Shown piece after piece: positions 17,501 through 25,499 of a DNA stretch of 57,779 nt. Each line of letters begins with the position of its first letter. Positions within the stretch are counted from its first letter, which is position 1. This stretch comes from CALMEC01 sp031372145. Its GTDB lineage: Bacteria; Actinomycetota; Thermoleophilia; Miltoncostaeales; Miltoncostaeaceae. The notes below the pieces were generated by a model. It saw only the letters and a list, made by a program, of their open reading frames with translations. It made no database searches and had not been told where the DNA came from. The position numbers and the translations under genes are program-made. The stretch spans positions 1 through 57,779 of the forward strand of contig JANMKR010000191.1 of the NCBI GenBank assembly GCA_031372145.1. Reading direction: 5' to 3'.

Positions 17501-17533
17501 GACGAAGTGGTGACAGGCGCAGACCGATTGCGC

Positions 17534-17564
17534 TTGACGACGACGGCGGGGGCCGTGGTAGGGT
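17534..17564 (+). promoter_or_regulatory. Candidate promoter of the Rpf-like gene
   Basis: TTGACG (17534-17539) and TAGGGT (17559-17564) are 19 nt apart and lie 43 nt before the ATG at 17608. TAGGGT is a common actinobacterial -10 variant. The spacer is slightly long. Confidence 0.5.
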
Positions 17565-17607
17565 CGTCGACAGGTCGGGGCGTCCGGGGGATGGGCGCCG
17601 AACACGA

Positions 17608-18630
17608 ATGACAGTGAGCGACGCCTTCTTGATCGAAGATCGCCCTCCAAACACCTCTCGACGCGTGCTCGTTCGCTTCCTCACGCTCGTCGGCGTTGTG
17701 GCGCTTGCGGTCCCGGCGCTGGCCGGCGCTGTCGGCGCGATCACGCGTCAATCCGAGTCGGTGCGCAAGCTCGAAGCCGAGATCGCGGGGCTCGATGCCC
17801 GGTTCGGTCAGGCCGCAACGGCCTATGACGGTGCACGCGCCCGCCTGGACACCGTCCGCGGTCGAATCACGGCCAACACCGCTGCACTCACGAAGGCCCA
17901 GGCCGAGTTCAAGAGCGCACAGGGTTTGCTCGCATTCAGGTTGTCGGCGGTCTACCGACAACCGCAGCCGTCGGGCCTCGAGGTGCTGCTGCGTTCGGGC
18001 AGTCTCTCGGACGCCCTCTCACGTGTTGACGTCTTGGACCGCGTGCAGCGTCAGGACGCCAGCATCGTCACCACGATCGCTGCGGCGCGGGCGCAAATGC
18101 GCACGGCCCGAACCGCGCTGCTCGCCGACCAGCAGGTCGCGGCGCGCGAGTCGACCGAGGCGAGCGTCCGTCTGACCGAAGTCCGGTCGATCCGCTCGGC
18201 TCGGCGCGGTGTGTTGATCAACGCGCGCCAGCGGCTCGCGGTCATGATCAGCGCCGAGGTCAACCGCCAGCGCCGCGCCGCGCTTGTCGCCGCGCAACGA
18301 CGGGTCATCCAGAGGGTTCGCACGACCGGAGGTGGTGGGTCGGCCCCCAACGTGCCTGCTGCGCCCGTTGCGCCCCCGTCGGGTGGCGGCGGGACGGATG
18401 TGAGTGGTGCGCTCCGAAGGATCGCGCTCTGCGAATCCGGCGGCAATCCCTCGGCGGTCTCGCCGAGCGGTCTCTACCGGGGCAAGTACCAGTTCGATCC
18501 CGGAACGTGGCAGCGCCTCGGCGGCTCGGGCGCCGACCCGGCAGCGGCGCCGGAAGGCGAGCAGGATCGGGTCGCAGGGATCCTGTACGGGCAGAGCGGC
18601 GCCGCGCCGTGGCCCATCTGCGGTCGCTGA
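17608..18630 (+). CDS. Secreted coiled-coil protein with resuscitation-promoting-factor-like transglycosylase domain
   Basis: Cell-wall active protein of 340 residues. A single N-terminal hydrophobic segment (VRFLTLVGVVALAVPALAGAVGAI, given here as residues about 22-45) acts as signal peptide or anchor. Residues about 45-230 are a long alternating coiled coil (e.g. SVRKLEAEIAGLDARFGQA), like the PcsB/CwlO-type regulatory coils. A low-complexity PAAPVAPPSGGGG linker leads to a C-terminal Rpf/lysozyme-like domain (about 265-340): RRIALCESGGNPSAVSPSGL, YRGKYQFDPGTWQRLGG, with the catalytic glutamate in CESGGN. It likely cleaves peptidoglycan during growth or resuscitation. The catalytic role is inferred from the domain. 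Confidence 0.85.
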   Translation: MTVSDAFLIEDRPPNTSRRVLVRFLTLVGVVALAVPALAGAVGAITRQSESVRKLEAEIAGLDARFGQAATAYDGARARLDTVRGRITANTAALTKAQAEFKSAQGLLAFRLSAVYRQPQPSGLEVLLRSGSLSDALSRVDVLDRVQRQDASIVTTIAAARAQMRTARTALLADQQVAARESTEASVRLTEVRSIRSARRGVLINARQRLAVMISAEVNRQRRAALVAAQRRVIQRVRTTGGGGSAPNVPAAPVAPPSGGGGTDVSGALRRIALCESGGNPSAVSPSGLYRGKYQFDPGTWQRLGGSGADPAAAPEGEQDRVAGILYGQSGAAPWPICGR

Positions 18631-18642
18631 CCGCTCGTCAAT

Positions 18643-19140
18643 TCAGCGGCGCTTGCGCGCGAACACATCGAGCGTGAGCGACGCGACCCTGTCAAGGATC
18701 AGAACACCGTCCAAGTGATCGATCTCGTGCAGGATCACCCGGGCTTCGAAATCGGCAGCGTCGATACGACGCTGCTCGCCGTCCAGATCCAGGTAGCGCA
18801 CCGCGATTCGGGTCGGACGAGACACGTTGGCGGTGATCTCCGGCAGGCTCAGACAGCCCTCCCTCCCGAGCTCCGCGCCGTCGCCTGACTCGACGACGGG
18901 GTTGATCATCCAGGTGGGGCCTGCCGCATCAGCGACGCGGGGGTGATCGGTGCAGTCGATGTACACCATCCGCCATGGAGCTCCGATCTGCGGTGCGGCA
19001 AGCCCGACCGTACGCGGATAGTGGCGTGCCGTGTCCTGAAGGTCGGCGGCGAGTCGGCGTGCGGCCGCGCCGATGCTGGGGAGCGCGACGGCAGGCGTCT
19101 TGAGGCGGCGGTCCGGATACCGCAAGACGTCGCGAACCAA
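18643..19140 (-). CDS. def: Peptide deformylase
   Basis: Metalloenzyme that removes the N-formyl group from nascent proteins. All three catalytic motifs are intact in the 165-residue product: GLAAPQIGAPWR (motif I), EGCLSLPE (motif II, with the metal-binding cysteine) and ILHEIDHLDGVL (motif III, HExxH). The start is a TTG at 19140, 4 nt after the end of the ACT-domain gene, with GAGGTG about 10 nt upstream. It is the last gene of a folE2-ACT-def unit and converges with the Rpf-like gene, with only a weak CCGCT/AGCGG hairpin between them. Confidence 0.93.
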   Translation of the reverse strand: MVRDVLRYPDRRLKTPAVALPSIGAAARRLAADLQDTARHYPRTVGLAAPQIGAPWRMVYIDCTDHPRVADAAGPTWMINPVVESGDGAELGREGCLSLPEITANVSRPTRIAVRYLDLDGEQRRIDAADFEARVILHEIDHLDGVLILDRVASLTLDVFARKRR

Positions 19141-19144
19141 CGGG

Positions 19145-19672
19145 CTACAGCACCTCGTCGGCTTCGGGCTCGAGATGAAGTTCGACCTTCTGCTCCATCG
19201 CCATGGGTTGCAGCGCGGCTTCGACGGTGGCCATGCTGACGCCCTGCGGCAGCTCGGCTTCGATGCCCAGGACGTACACGGGCGGTTCGCCCACGACCCG
19301 GCTGGAGAGGTCGAGGATGTTGATGCCGAGGTCTGCCAATGCGCTGCTGGTGGCGTGGACGATGCCGGGATGGTCAGCTCCGTAGACCGAGATCACGCAT
19401 CGCTCCCCCTCGGCGGTGTGCTCGGTGCCCAGGGCGTCGCCAACCCAGACCTCGAGTCCCAATGCCGTCGCGGCGGGCGCGATCGCGGCCCGAGCGGCGT
19501 TGCTGTCGATTGCATCGGGAACCTCGACGGCCATGACCATTGCGAACGAGCCACGCAGCAACGCGGCCCGGCAATCGTGCAGGTTGGCGCCGAGCGGCAG
19601 CAACGCGGCGGTCAGCCCCGCCACGATCCCCGGGCGGTCACGGCCGACCGCCGTGATCGCGAGTTCACGCAC
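19145..19672 (-). CDS. Tandem ACT-domain protein (GcvR-like)
   Basis: 175 residues containing two ACT domains, small amino-acid-binding regulatory folds. The first begins VRELAITAVGRDRPGIVAGL and the second CVISVYGADHPGIVHATSSA; both keep the G-x-D-x-PGIV signature. This two-ACT layout is that of GcvR, the glycine cleavage repressor partner, though the ligand and target here are unknown. The GTG at 19672 overlaps the end of folE2 by 8 nt, so translation is coupled to a folate-pathway enzyme; a glycine/one-carbon link is a reasonable inference. Confidence 0.83.
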   Translation of the reverse strand: MRELAITAVGRDRPGIVAGLTAALLPLGANLHDCRAALLRGSFAMVMAVEVPDAIDSNAARAAIAPAATALGLEVWVGDALGTEHTAEGERCVISVYGADHPGIVHATSSALADLGINILDLSSRVVGEPPVYVLGIEAELPQGVSMATVEAALQPMAMEQKVELHLEPEADEVL

Positions 19673-20672
19673 CGATGTGGGCCGCGGTGAGCCACCCTTG
19701 CAGGGTGGTGTGGTTCGCGACGGACGCTTCGCCTGCCAGCTCGGCGCGGATCTCGCCGAGCGTCGCCGAGCGTTCCGCCTCGACGTCATGGGTGTGGATC
19801 GTCTCGAAGTTGACCTGATGTGCGTGGATGAACGCGTCGTCGGAGAGGTCCGGCAGTCGTTCGATCACACCGCGGACCATCTCGCGGACGCTGTCTTCCA
19901 CGAACCGTGGCCGGGAATGGGCCTTTGCGACGACGAACTGCTCATCCGGACGTTTCATCAGCTCGTAGATCTCTGACGACATGCCGTCCTCGACGATCGC
20001 AATGAGCGTCTCGGCGGGCACGATTCGATCGAGCGTTCCGACTAGGAGCGTCCCGCGGGCACGTTGGTTGTGTGTCGCGATCGGGACGTGGGCGACGATA
20101 CGTGCGATTTCGTCCTCGTCGAACCCATCGTCGCGCAGCGCAGCCTCGGCTTGGTCGCGAATGAGTCCCTGCGCGCACGGGCAGGCGTTCATGCCCTGGG
20201 CGCTGACTCCGACCGCCCGTCTCGTCGTGGCGCTGGTCGCGGCGGCGATGCCGATGAGCCCGTACATCTCCTGCGTCGGGATGTCGGTGACCGGGGTGCG
20301 ACGCTCAACGGGATAGCTCGCACGGATGGTGACCTCGCTGCGCAGTGCCCCTTGCCGTTCGACCACGCATTGTGCGATGCGCTCGGCCAGCGCTTCGATG
20401 ACGAGTGCTTCGCCGATCACGATCTCGTCGATCGCCTCGTTGACGACCTCCTCGAACCGCGACATGTGCACGCCCTTCTGACGCGGGTCGAGATCGACGT
20501 GGCACTCGACCTCGGCATGGAACAGCCGCTCGTCACCGCCATGGGTGATGCGGATGGACTTGGCCGAGCGGGTGACCCCCGCTTTGGTCAGGCTGATCGG
20601 CGTGGCCGGCAGCGAAGCCTGCAGATCCGTCGGAAGGGAACCCTGAGTGGCGGTGCGGTGTGTTGTCGTCAC
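19665..20672 (-). CDS. folE2: GTP cyclohydrolase FolE2 (type IB)
   Basis: First enzyme of tetrahydrofolate biosynthesis, converting GTP to dihydroneopterin triphosphate; the IB family uses various metals and often replaces the zinc-dependent FolE. The 335-residue product has the family landmarks KSIRITHGGDERLFHAEVEC near the N-terminus, MSRFEEVVNE, YPVERRTPVTDIPTQEMYG and the catalytic cysteine motif MNACPCAQG. The GTG at 20672 lies 7 nt after GGCGGG. It is divergent from the sigma factor gene. The start at 20780 seen in the long frame would run into that promoter and is rejected. Confidence 0.92.
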   Translation of the reverse strand: MTTTHRTATQGSLPTDLQASLPATPISLTKAGVTRSAKSIRITHGGDERLFHAEVECHVDLDPRQKGVHMSRFEEVVNEAIDEIVIGEALVIEALAERIAQCVVERQGALRSEVTIRASYPVERRTPVTDIPTQEMYGLIGIAAATSATTRRAVGVSAQGMNACPCAQGLIRDQAEAALRDDGFDEDEIARIVAHVPIATHNQRARGTLLVGTLDRIVPAETLIAIVEDGMSSEIYELMKRPDEQFVVAKAHSRPRFVEDSVREMVRGVIERLPDLSDDAFIHAHQVNFETIHTHDVEAERSATLGEIRAELAGEASVANHTTLQGWLTAAHIGA

Positions 20673-20744
20673 CCGCCGATTGTGACGTGCTGCGGCCCAT
20701 TCGCACAACCCCGAGTTTTCGTGCGGTTGTGACCCGGTGCGGTG

Positions 20745-20774
20745 GGGACACTTGTCCCAGATGGTGCGTATACT
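20745..20774 (+). promoter_or_regulatory. Promoter of the sigma factor gene with -35 inside an inverted repeat
   Basis: GGGACA (20745-20750), 18-nt spacer, TATACT (20769-20774), 47 nt before the sigma factor ATG. The -35 hexamer is the left arm of a perfect inverted repeat GGGACA-CT-TGTCCC (20745-20758), which could be an operator controlling this promoter and perhaps the divergent folE2. Confidence 0.6.
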
Positions 20775-20821
20775 CGTCATCGAGGACTCGATGTCGTAAC
20801 GGGACTCGGGGGGGTCGCCGT

Positions 20822-21937
20822 ATGGGAAGCAGCATGAGTTTGGGCATCCGGGTGGTAGAGAGCCCCTTGCCTGATGTTGCGGAGCTGCGAACGCTGGCCG
20901 CTGTGGGCCGGCGACGCGGAGTGTTGTCCTTTGAGGAGATCGCCACCGCGCTGGAGCGGGCGAACGTGCCGAGCGGGTTGGTCGAGGAATTCCAGCAGTA
21001 TCTGACGACCATGGGCATCGAGGTGGTCGATGCCGACGAGCAACCGGCCGGGGTCGATTCCGGCGATGTGGTGGGACGCGAGCGGACCCCCGAACTCGAT
21101 CTTTCGGTGGAGCCGAGCCTTGACTCGCTGCGGCTGTATCTGCGTCAGATCGGTCGCGTGCCGTTGCTGACGGCTGAACAAGAGGTCTCGCTCGCCAAGC
21201 GCATCGAGCGCGGCGACGGGGACGCCAAAGCGCGCATGGTGGAGGCCAACCTTCGGTTGGTGGTCTCGATCGCCAAGGGGTACCTGGGCCGGGGGCTGTC
21301 GTTGCTGGACCTGATCCAAGACGGCAGCCTGGGGTTGATACGAGCGGTCGAGAAATTCGACTACCGGCGCGGCTTCAAGTTCTCGACGTACGCGACGTGG
21401 TGGATCCGGCAAGCCGTCAGCCGCGCGATCGCCGACAAGTCGAGAACCATTCGCATTCCGGTGCACATGGTCGAGAAGCTCAACCAGGTCGTGCAGGTCG
21501 AGCGCCAACTCGTGCAGCGGATCGGCCGCGAGCCGACGGCCGAGGAGGTCGCGCAGGAGCTGGGATTGTCACCGGACGAGGTACGCGAGATCCAGCGGAT
21601 GGCGCAGACCCCCATCAGCCTGGAGCGCCCCGTCGGCGACGAAGAGGCTTCGGTCGGTGACTTCGTCGAAGACGAACGTGCGCCGTCGCCCTTCGACGAG
21701 GCCTCGGAGTCGCTGCGAAGCGAGACGGTCCGGCGCGCCTTGGCGACCTTGCCCGAGCGCGAACGCCGGGTCATCGAGCTGCGCTTCGGGCTGCGGGGCG
21801 ACCAGCCGCGCACGCTCGAGGAGGTCGGCCGGACGTTCGGCGTCACCCGCGAGCGCATCCGTCAGATCGAGAACAGCACCCTCAGGAAGCTCGGCGCCAT
21901 GCCCGAGGCCCAACCGCTCCGCGGTTCGGTCGGCTGA
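20822..21937 (+). CDS. Primary-type RNA polymerase sigma-70 factor
   Basis: Sigma factor of 371 residues with every region of a group 1/2 sigma: region 1.1-like N-terminus (SFEEIATALERANVPS), region 1.2 (DSLRLYLRQIGRVPLLTAEQ), 2.1-2.4 (EANLRLVVSIAKGYLGRGLS, LDLIQDGSLGLIRAVEKFDY, KFSTYATWWIRQAVSRAI), region 3 (RIPVHMVEKLNQ) and region 4.2 (RTLEEVGRTFGVTRERIRQI). Region 1.1 favours the housekeeping role (RpoD/SigA/HrdB), but a group 2 paralogue cannot be excluded without the rest of the genome. The ATG at 20822 follows a GGGGGGG stretch; an ATG four codons later is an alternative. The N-terminus lacks the long acidic extension seen in many actinobacterial HrdB proteins. Confidence 0.9.
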   Translation: MGSSMSLGIRVVESPLPDVAELRTLAAVGRRRGVLSFEEIATALERANVPSGLVEEFQQYLTTMGIEVVDADEQPAGVDSGDVVGRERTPELDLSVEPSLDSLRLYLRQIGRVPLLTAEQEVSLAKRIERGDGDAKARMVEANLRLVVSIAKGYLGRGLSLLDLIQDGSLGLIRAVEKFDYRRGFKFSTYATWWIRQAVSRAIADKSRTIRIPVHMVEKLNQVVQVERQLVQRIGREPTAEEVAQELGLSPDEVREIQRMAQTPISLERPVGDEEASVGDFVEDERAPSPFDEASESLRSETVRRALATLPERERRVIELRFGLRGDQPRTLEEVGRTFGVTRERIRQIENSTLRKLGAMPEAQPLRGSVG

Positions 21938-22349
21938 ACTCCGTGTCGACTGGCGCTCCCCGCTCCCGGAGACCATTCCCAGGGGTCGCGCAGCCGGGTT
22001 GACGACGGCGGGCGAGGCTGCGGGGGGTTCGTTGAGTTCGGCGACCCTGATGGGTACAGACGTACGCCGCTCGGCCGCGCGGCGACCTCGTCGAGAGAGG
22101 CGTCGACCTGCCAGACCTGTCCCCGGTTGAGGACGGGTGAGCCCTCGCCTGCGGCGTGGACCAGGAGTTCGATCGGTCGCAGAGAGACCCTGGCCGCGCC
22201 TGCCATGGGGCGTGTCACCAGTCCGCACCCAGACGGTCACAGGGTGACTACCCCATTGAGATGCGCCCGCTCATATCGTCGCGGTGCATTCGGGTTCGAC
22301 TCGCGGGCCCGGCACGAATCATCCGATTCCTCAGAAAGGTGCACCGCTT
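21938..22349 (+). promoter_or_regulatory. Gene-free leader region of the pst operon with two inverted repeats
   Basis: This 412-nt stretch between the sigma factor and pstS holds no gene I can support. Two inverted repeats stand out: GTCAC-AGG-GTGAC (22236-22248) and GAATC-ATCC-GATTC (22316-22329), the latter just upstream of the AGAAAGG ribosome binding site of pstS. Either could be an operator. I could not recognise a clear pair of Pho boxes or a confident promoter. The first 100 nt may contain the sigma factor terminator, but no T-rich hairpin is evident. Confidence 0.4.
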
Positions 22350-23471
22350 GTGAAGCGCTCTCTCCGCAGTACCGTGACGGCTGCAATCGCCGTCGGTGCC
22401 ATGTTCGCGACTGCCGCCACCGCTCTGGCCGAGACGAAGGGCGCCGGAGCCTCGTTCCCGCGTCTCGCGTACCAAACGTGGTGCCAGGACAGCGGCGGTC
22501 TCTGCAGCTACACCTCCAAGGGCTCCACCGGAGGGATCAACGACCTCATCAACGGTCTCGTCGACTTCGGTGCGTCCGACGCGCAGTTGACGGCGACGCA
22601 GCTTGCCGATCTTTCCGCAAAGCGTGGGTCTGGAGTCCTGTACTTCCCGACGCTGCTCGGTGCCGTGTCGATTCCGGTCAACGTGCCCGGGGCGCCCAGC
22701 AACATCCAGCTTCGCAGCAAGACCGTCGGCAACATCTTCTCCGGAGCGATCACCAACTGGAACGACCCGCAGATCAAAGCCGACAATGCCTTGAGCCCGC
22801 GAACAAAGAACTTCACCTTCCCGAACCTCCCGATCACCACGTGTGTCCGTCAGGACGGGTCAGGTACGAGCTTCGTCGCGAGCAACTTCTTCGCAAAGGC
22901 GAGCCCGGACTTCAAGTCCAAGGTCACGGTGGCCCAGCTCCCCAACTGGAGCGCGCCCAATATCAAGCGCGGCGTGCAAAGCACGGGTATCGTCAGCTGC
23001 GTCCAGAGTACCCCTGGATCCATCGGCTACGTTGACTTGGGCGACGCGAGGAACTCTGGATTGGCTCGCCAGCTCGTGGCGGTCGGCAAGAGCGAAGTCA
23101 TCAAGGTGCGCAAGCGGGTCAGGGGCAAGATCAAGCTCGTCACCAAGCGTCGTCTGGTCTTCATCGTTCCGTCGGTGGACGCCATTGTTCGGGCGGGCAA
23201 CGTCACGGCCAGCCGGATCCCCAAGGATCTGACGATTGACCTGACGCTCAGCCCGGCGAAGGCCGCGTACCCCATCGTCAACACGACCTGGGTGCTCGCC
23301 TACACCGACTACAACGCCGCCGGAAAGGGCGGAAGCCTGGCCGGTGTCAAATCGACGCTGAACTACTTCTACAGCTCAGCGGCCCAGGGCAAGCTGTCGT
23401 CGCTCGGGTTTGCACCGCTGCCGGCCGTGTTGCTCGCCAAGGCCAAGGCACAGATGTCGCTGCTCAAGTAG
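22350..23471 (+). CDS. pstS: Phosphate ABC transporter substrate-binding protein PstS
   Basis: Extracytoplasmic phosphate-binding protein of the high-affinity Pst system, 373 residues. It has a Sec signal peptide (VKRSLRSTVTAAIAVGAMFA then TAATALA-ET as cleavage site) without a lipobox cysteine. Phosphate-site segments are seen: KGAGASFPRLAYQTW, SKGSTGGINDLINGLVDFGASD, and RQDGSGTSFVASNFF. The GTG at 22350 follows AGAAAGG. A lysine/arginine-rich insert (VRKRVRGKIKLVTKRR) near residue 255 is unusual for PstS. It leads the pst operon; the next gene starts 45 nt downstream. Confidence 0.93.
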   Translation: MKRSLRSTVTAAIAVGAMFATAATALAETKGAGASFPRLAYQTWCQDSGGLCSYTSKGSTGGINDLINGLVDFGASDAQLTATQLADLSAKRGSGVLYFPTLLGAVSIPVNVPGAPSNIQLRSKTVGNIFSGAITNWNDPQIKADNALSPRTKNFTFPNLPITTCVRQDGSGTSFVASNFFAKASPDFKSKVTVAQLPNWSAPNIKRGVQSTGIVSCVQSTPGSIGYVDLGDARNSGLARQLVAVGKSEVIKVRKRVRGKIKLVTKRRLVFIVPSVDAIVRAGNVTASRIPKDLTIDLTLSPAKAAYPIVNTTWVLAYTDYNAAGKGGSLAGVKSTLNYFYSSAAQGKLSSLGFAPLPAVLLAKAKAQMSLLK

Positions 23472-23516
23472 GGCGGCGATTACCGAAGTCGCCACATCGT
23501 TCGGAGCGGGGTCGCA

Positions 23517-25499
23517 ATGACCCCGCTCCGGCCCCTCCCCTCCGAGGGTGACATTTCCCGGTCGTCCCCGGTGGATGGCAGTGCGGGGTCCGCCGGGCAT
23601 GGTCGCCTGGCGGACCGCGTGTATCTCCTCCTGTGCGCGTTGGCTGCGCTCATCGGGGTCATCGCGATCGCGTACCTGGTGGCGCGCACGATGGCCGAGG
23701 CCCGCCCGGCGATTGAGCAGATCGGTTTTTGGGACTTCCTGACGGGTCGGGAATGGTCGCCGGCGGCCGGCAAGTTCGGCGCGCTCCCCGCGTTGTACGG
23801 AACGCTTGTCACGTCGGCGATCGCAATGGTGATCGCCGTCCCCCTGGCCGTGTGTGTGGCGATCGCGACGACGGTGCTCCTTCCGCGGCGGGCTCGCGGG
23901 CCGATCGCCGGGATCATCGATCTGCTCGCCGCAGTCCCGTCCGTGGTCTACGGGCTGTGGGGGTTCGTCGTCCTCGTGCCGGCGGTCGTGCCGGTATTCA
24001 ACTGGATCGCTCGTCACAACCTTGGATTTGGCGCGTTGGGCGGTCCGGTGCTCGGCGGGCAGTCGCTCCTGCTGGCCGGCGCGGTCCTCGCGGTGATGAT
24101 CCTGCCGATCATCACCGCAGTCGTTCGTGAGGTGCTCGCGACGGTCCCATTGGATCAACGAGAGGCGGCGCTGGCGCTGGGGGCGACGCGGTGGGAGATG
24201 ATCCGCGGCTCGATGCTGCCGTGGTCGCGCTCCGGCATCGTCGGCGCCTCGGCGTTGGGTCTGGGGCGTGCGGTGGGCGAGACCATCGCGGTTGCCCTGA
24301 TCCTCGGTGGCCAGCCGACGCTCTTCAAGACCCTGCTCGGCCCGGGGCAGACGCTGGCCGGCACGATTGCGTTCGAGTACAACAGCGCAGGTCCCGCACC
24401 GCACGCATCGGCGCTCGTGGCGATGGCGGTCGTGCTGTTTGTCGTGGCGCTCATCGTTAACCTGATCGCACGGCTGCTGGTCACGCGCAACGTCGGAGGC
24501 CGGTCGCGTGGACGGCGCGGGCGGGCGGGACTCGCCAAGCTCTGGTCGCCCGTGCGGACGTTGCCGACCCGCCTGCGTGGACGGACGGTGCGACCGATCG
24601 ATCCAATGGCGGCCGCTGCCGTCCGCCTTGGAATCCCCGAGATCGGAGTGGGCCGACGCTTACGCTCGCGCTGTGCCGAACTCGTGATCGGCGGATCGCT
24701 CGTCGTCGCGATCGTGCCCCTGTTGCTTGTCATCGGATACGCCGTCGCAAAAGGGGTCGGCGGGCTGTCGACGGATTTCTTGACGCACGACGGTGAGCCG
24801 GACATCGCCGGAAACGGCATCAAGCACGCGTTGGTGGGAACGTTGATCATGATGGGCATCGCGACGATTGTGGCGGTACCCATCGGCATCCTGACCGCGC
24901 TCTGCATTCGCGAGTGCGACTCACGGGGACCGGTGCTTCGCCGGCTCGCGGCTGGGTTGGGTGTGTTCGTGGACGTGCTTCTGGGCGTGCCGTCGATTGT
25001 CGCGGGCCTGATCGTTGCGATCGTGGTGGTCATCGCGATGGGAACGTTCTCGGCGCTGGCCGGTGGGCTGTCGCTCGCGATCATCATGTTTCCGATCGTC
25101 GTCAGATCAACCGACGAAATCCTTCGCCTCGTGCCTGGAGCGCAGGTGGAGGCCGCGTTGGCGCTCGGCGCACCACGCTGGCGAACGACCTTGAGCGTCG
25201 TATTGCCCATCGCCGCTCCGGGCATCCTGACGGGCGTCATGCTGGCGCTCGCACGCATTAGCGGCGAAACGGCGCCGCTGATCCTGACCGCGAGCGGCGC
25301 CCAGTTCTTCTCGACCGACATCTTTCACGAAATGACCGCACTCCCGCTCTACATTTTCAGCGGGGCGGTCAACTCAACCGTTCCGGTCGCACAGGAACAC
25401 GCGTGGGCGGCCGCCCTGGTCCTCGTCACGCTTGTGCTGTTTCTCAACCTCGCCGCGCGCGCCATCGCCCGGCTGACCCGACATGGAGTCGTCCGATGA
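23517..25499 (+). CDS. Fused phosphate ABC transporter permease PstC-PstA
   Basis: A single 660-residue protein carries both Pst permeases. Residues about 30-325 are PstC, with six helices and the cytoplasmic EAA loop EAALALGATRWEMIRGSMLP (about 216). A basic linker (about 326-385, rich in R and K) joins to PstA, residues about 386-660, again six helices with its own EAA loop EAALALGAPRWRTTLSVVLP (about 545) and the typical GETAPLILTA. These normally are two separate genes. No stop or frameshift lies between the halves, so the fusion is genuine in this sequence. Start ATG at 23517 with GGAGCGGGG upstream; the stop overlaps the pstB ATG (ATGA). Confidence 0.92.
   Translation: MTPLRPLPSEGDISRSSPVDGSAGSAGHGRLADRVYLLLCALAALIGVIAIAYLVARTMAEARPAIEQIGFWDFLTGREWSPAAGKFGALPALYGTLVTSAIAMVIAVPLAVCVAIATTVLLPRRARGPIAGIIDLLAAVPSVVYGLWGFVVLVPAVVPVFNWIARHNLGFGALGGPVLGGQSLLLAGAVLAVMILPIITAVVREVLATVPLDQREAALALGATRWEMIRGSMLPWSRSGIVGASALGLGRAVGETIAVALILGGQPTLFKTLLGPGQTLAGTIAFEYNSAGPAPHASALVAMAVVLFVVALIVNLIARLLVTRNVGGRSRGRRGRAGLAKLWSPVRTLPTRLRGRTVRPIDPMAAAAVRLGIPEIGVGRRLRSRCAELVIGGSLVVAIVPLLLVIGYAVAKGVGGLSTDFLTHDGEPDIAGNGIKHALVGTLIMMGIATIVAVPIGILTALCIRECDSRGPVLRRLAAGLGVFVDVLLGVPSIVAGLIVAIVVVIAMGTFSALAGGLSLAIIMFPIVVRSTDEILRLVPGAQVEAALALGAPRWRTTLSVVLPIAAPGILTGVMLALARISGETAPLILTASGAQFFSTDIFHEMTALPLYIFSGAVNSTVPVAQEHAWAAALVLVTLVLFLNLAARAIARLTRHGVVR

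Noticed and set aside
21862..22218. Minus-strand open frame of 118 codons between the sigma factor and pstS
   Set aside because: It overlaps the sigma factor 3' end, has no ribosome binding site and becomes low-complexity proline/serine; open antisense frames are common at this GC content.
22236..22320. tRNA-like 3' end (GGTTCGACTC ... CCCGGCACGA) upstream of pstS
   Set aside because: The T-stem has a G-G mismatch, and no matching 5' acceptor, D-arm or anticodon stem lies 70-80 nt upstream.
22200..22349. Pho box direct repeats before pstS
   Set aside because: GTGTCACC and GGTCACAG fragments are present, but I could not define two properly spaced repeats, so no Pho box is claimed.
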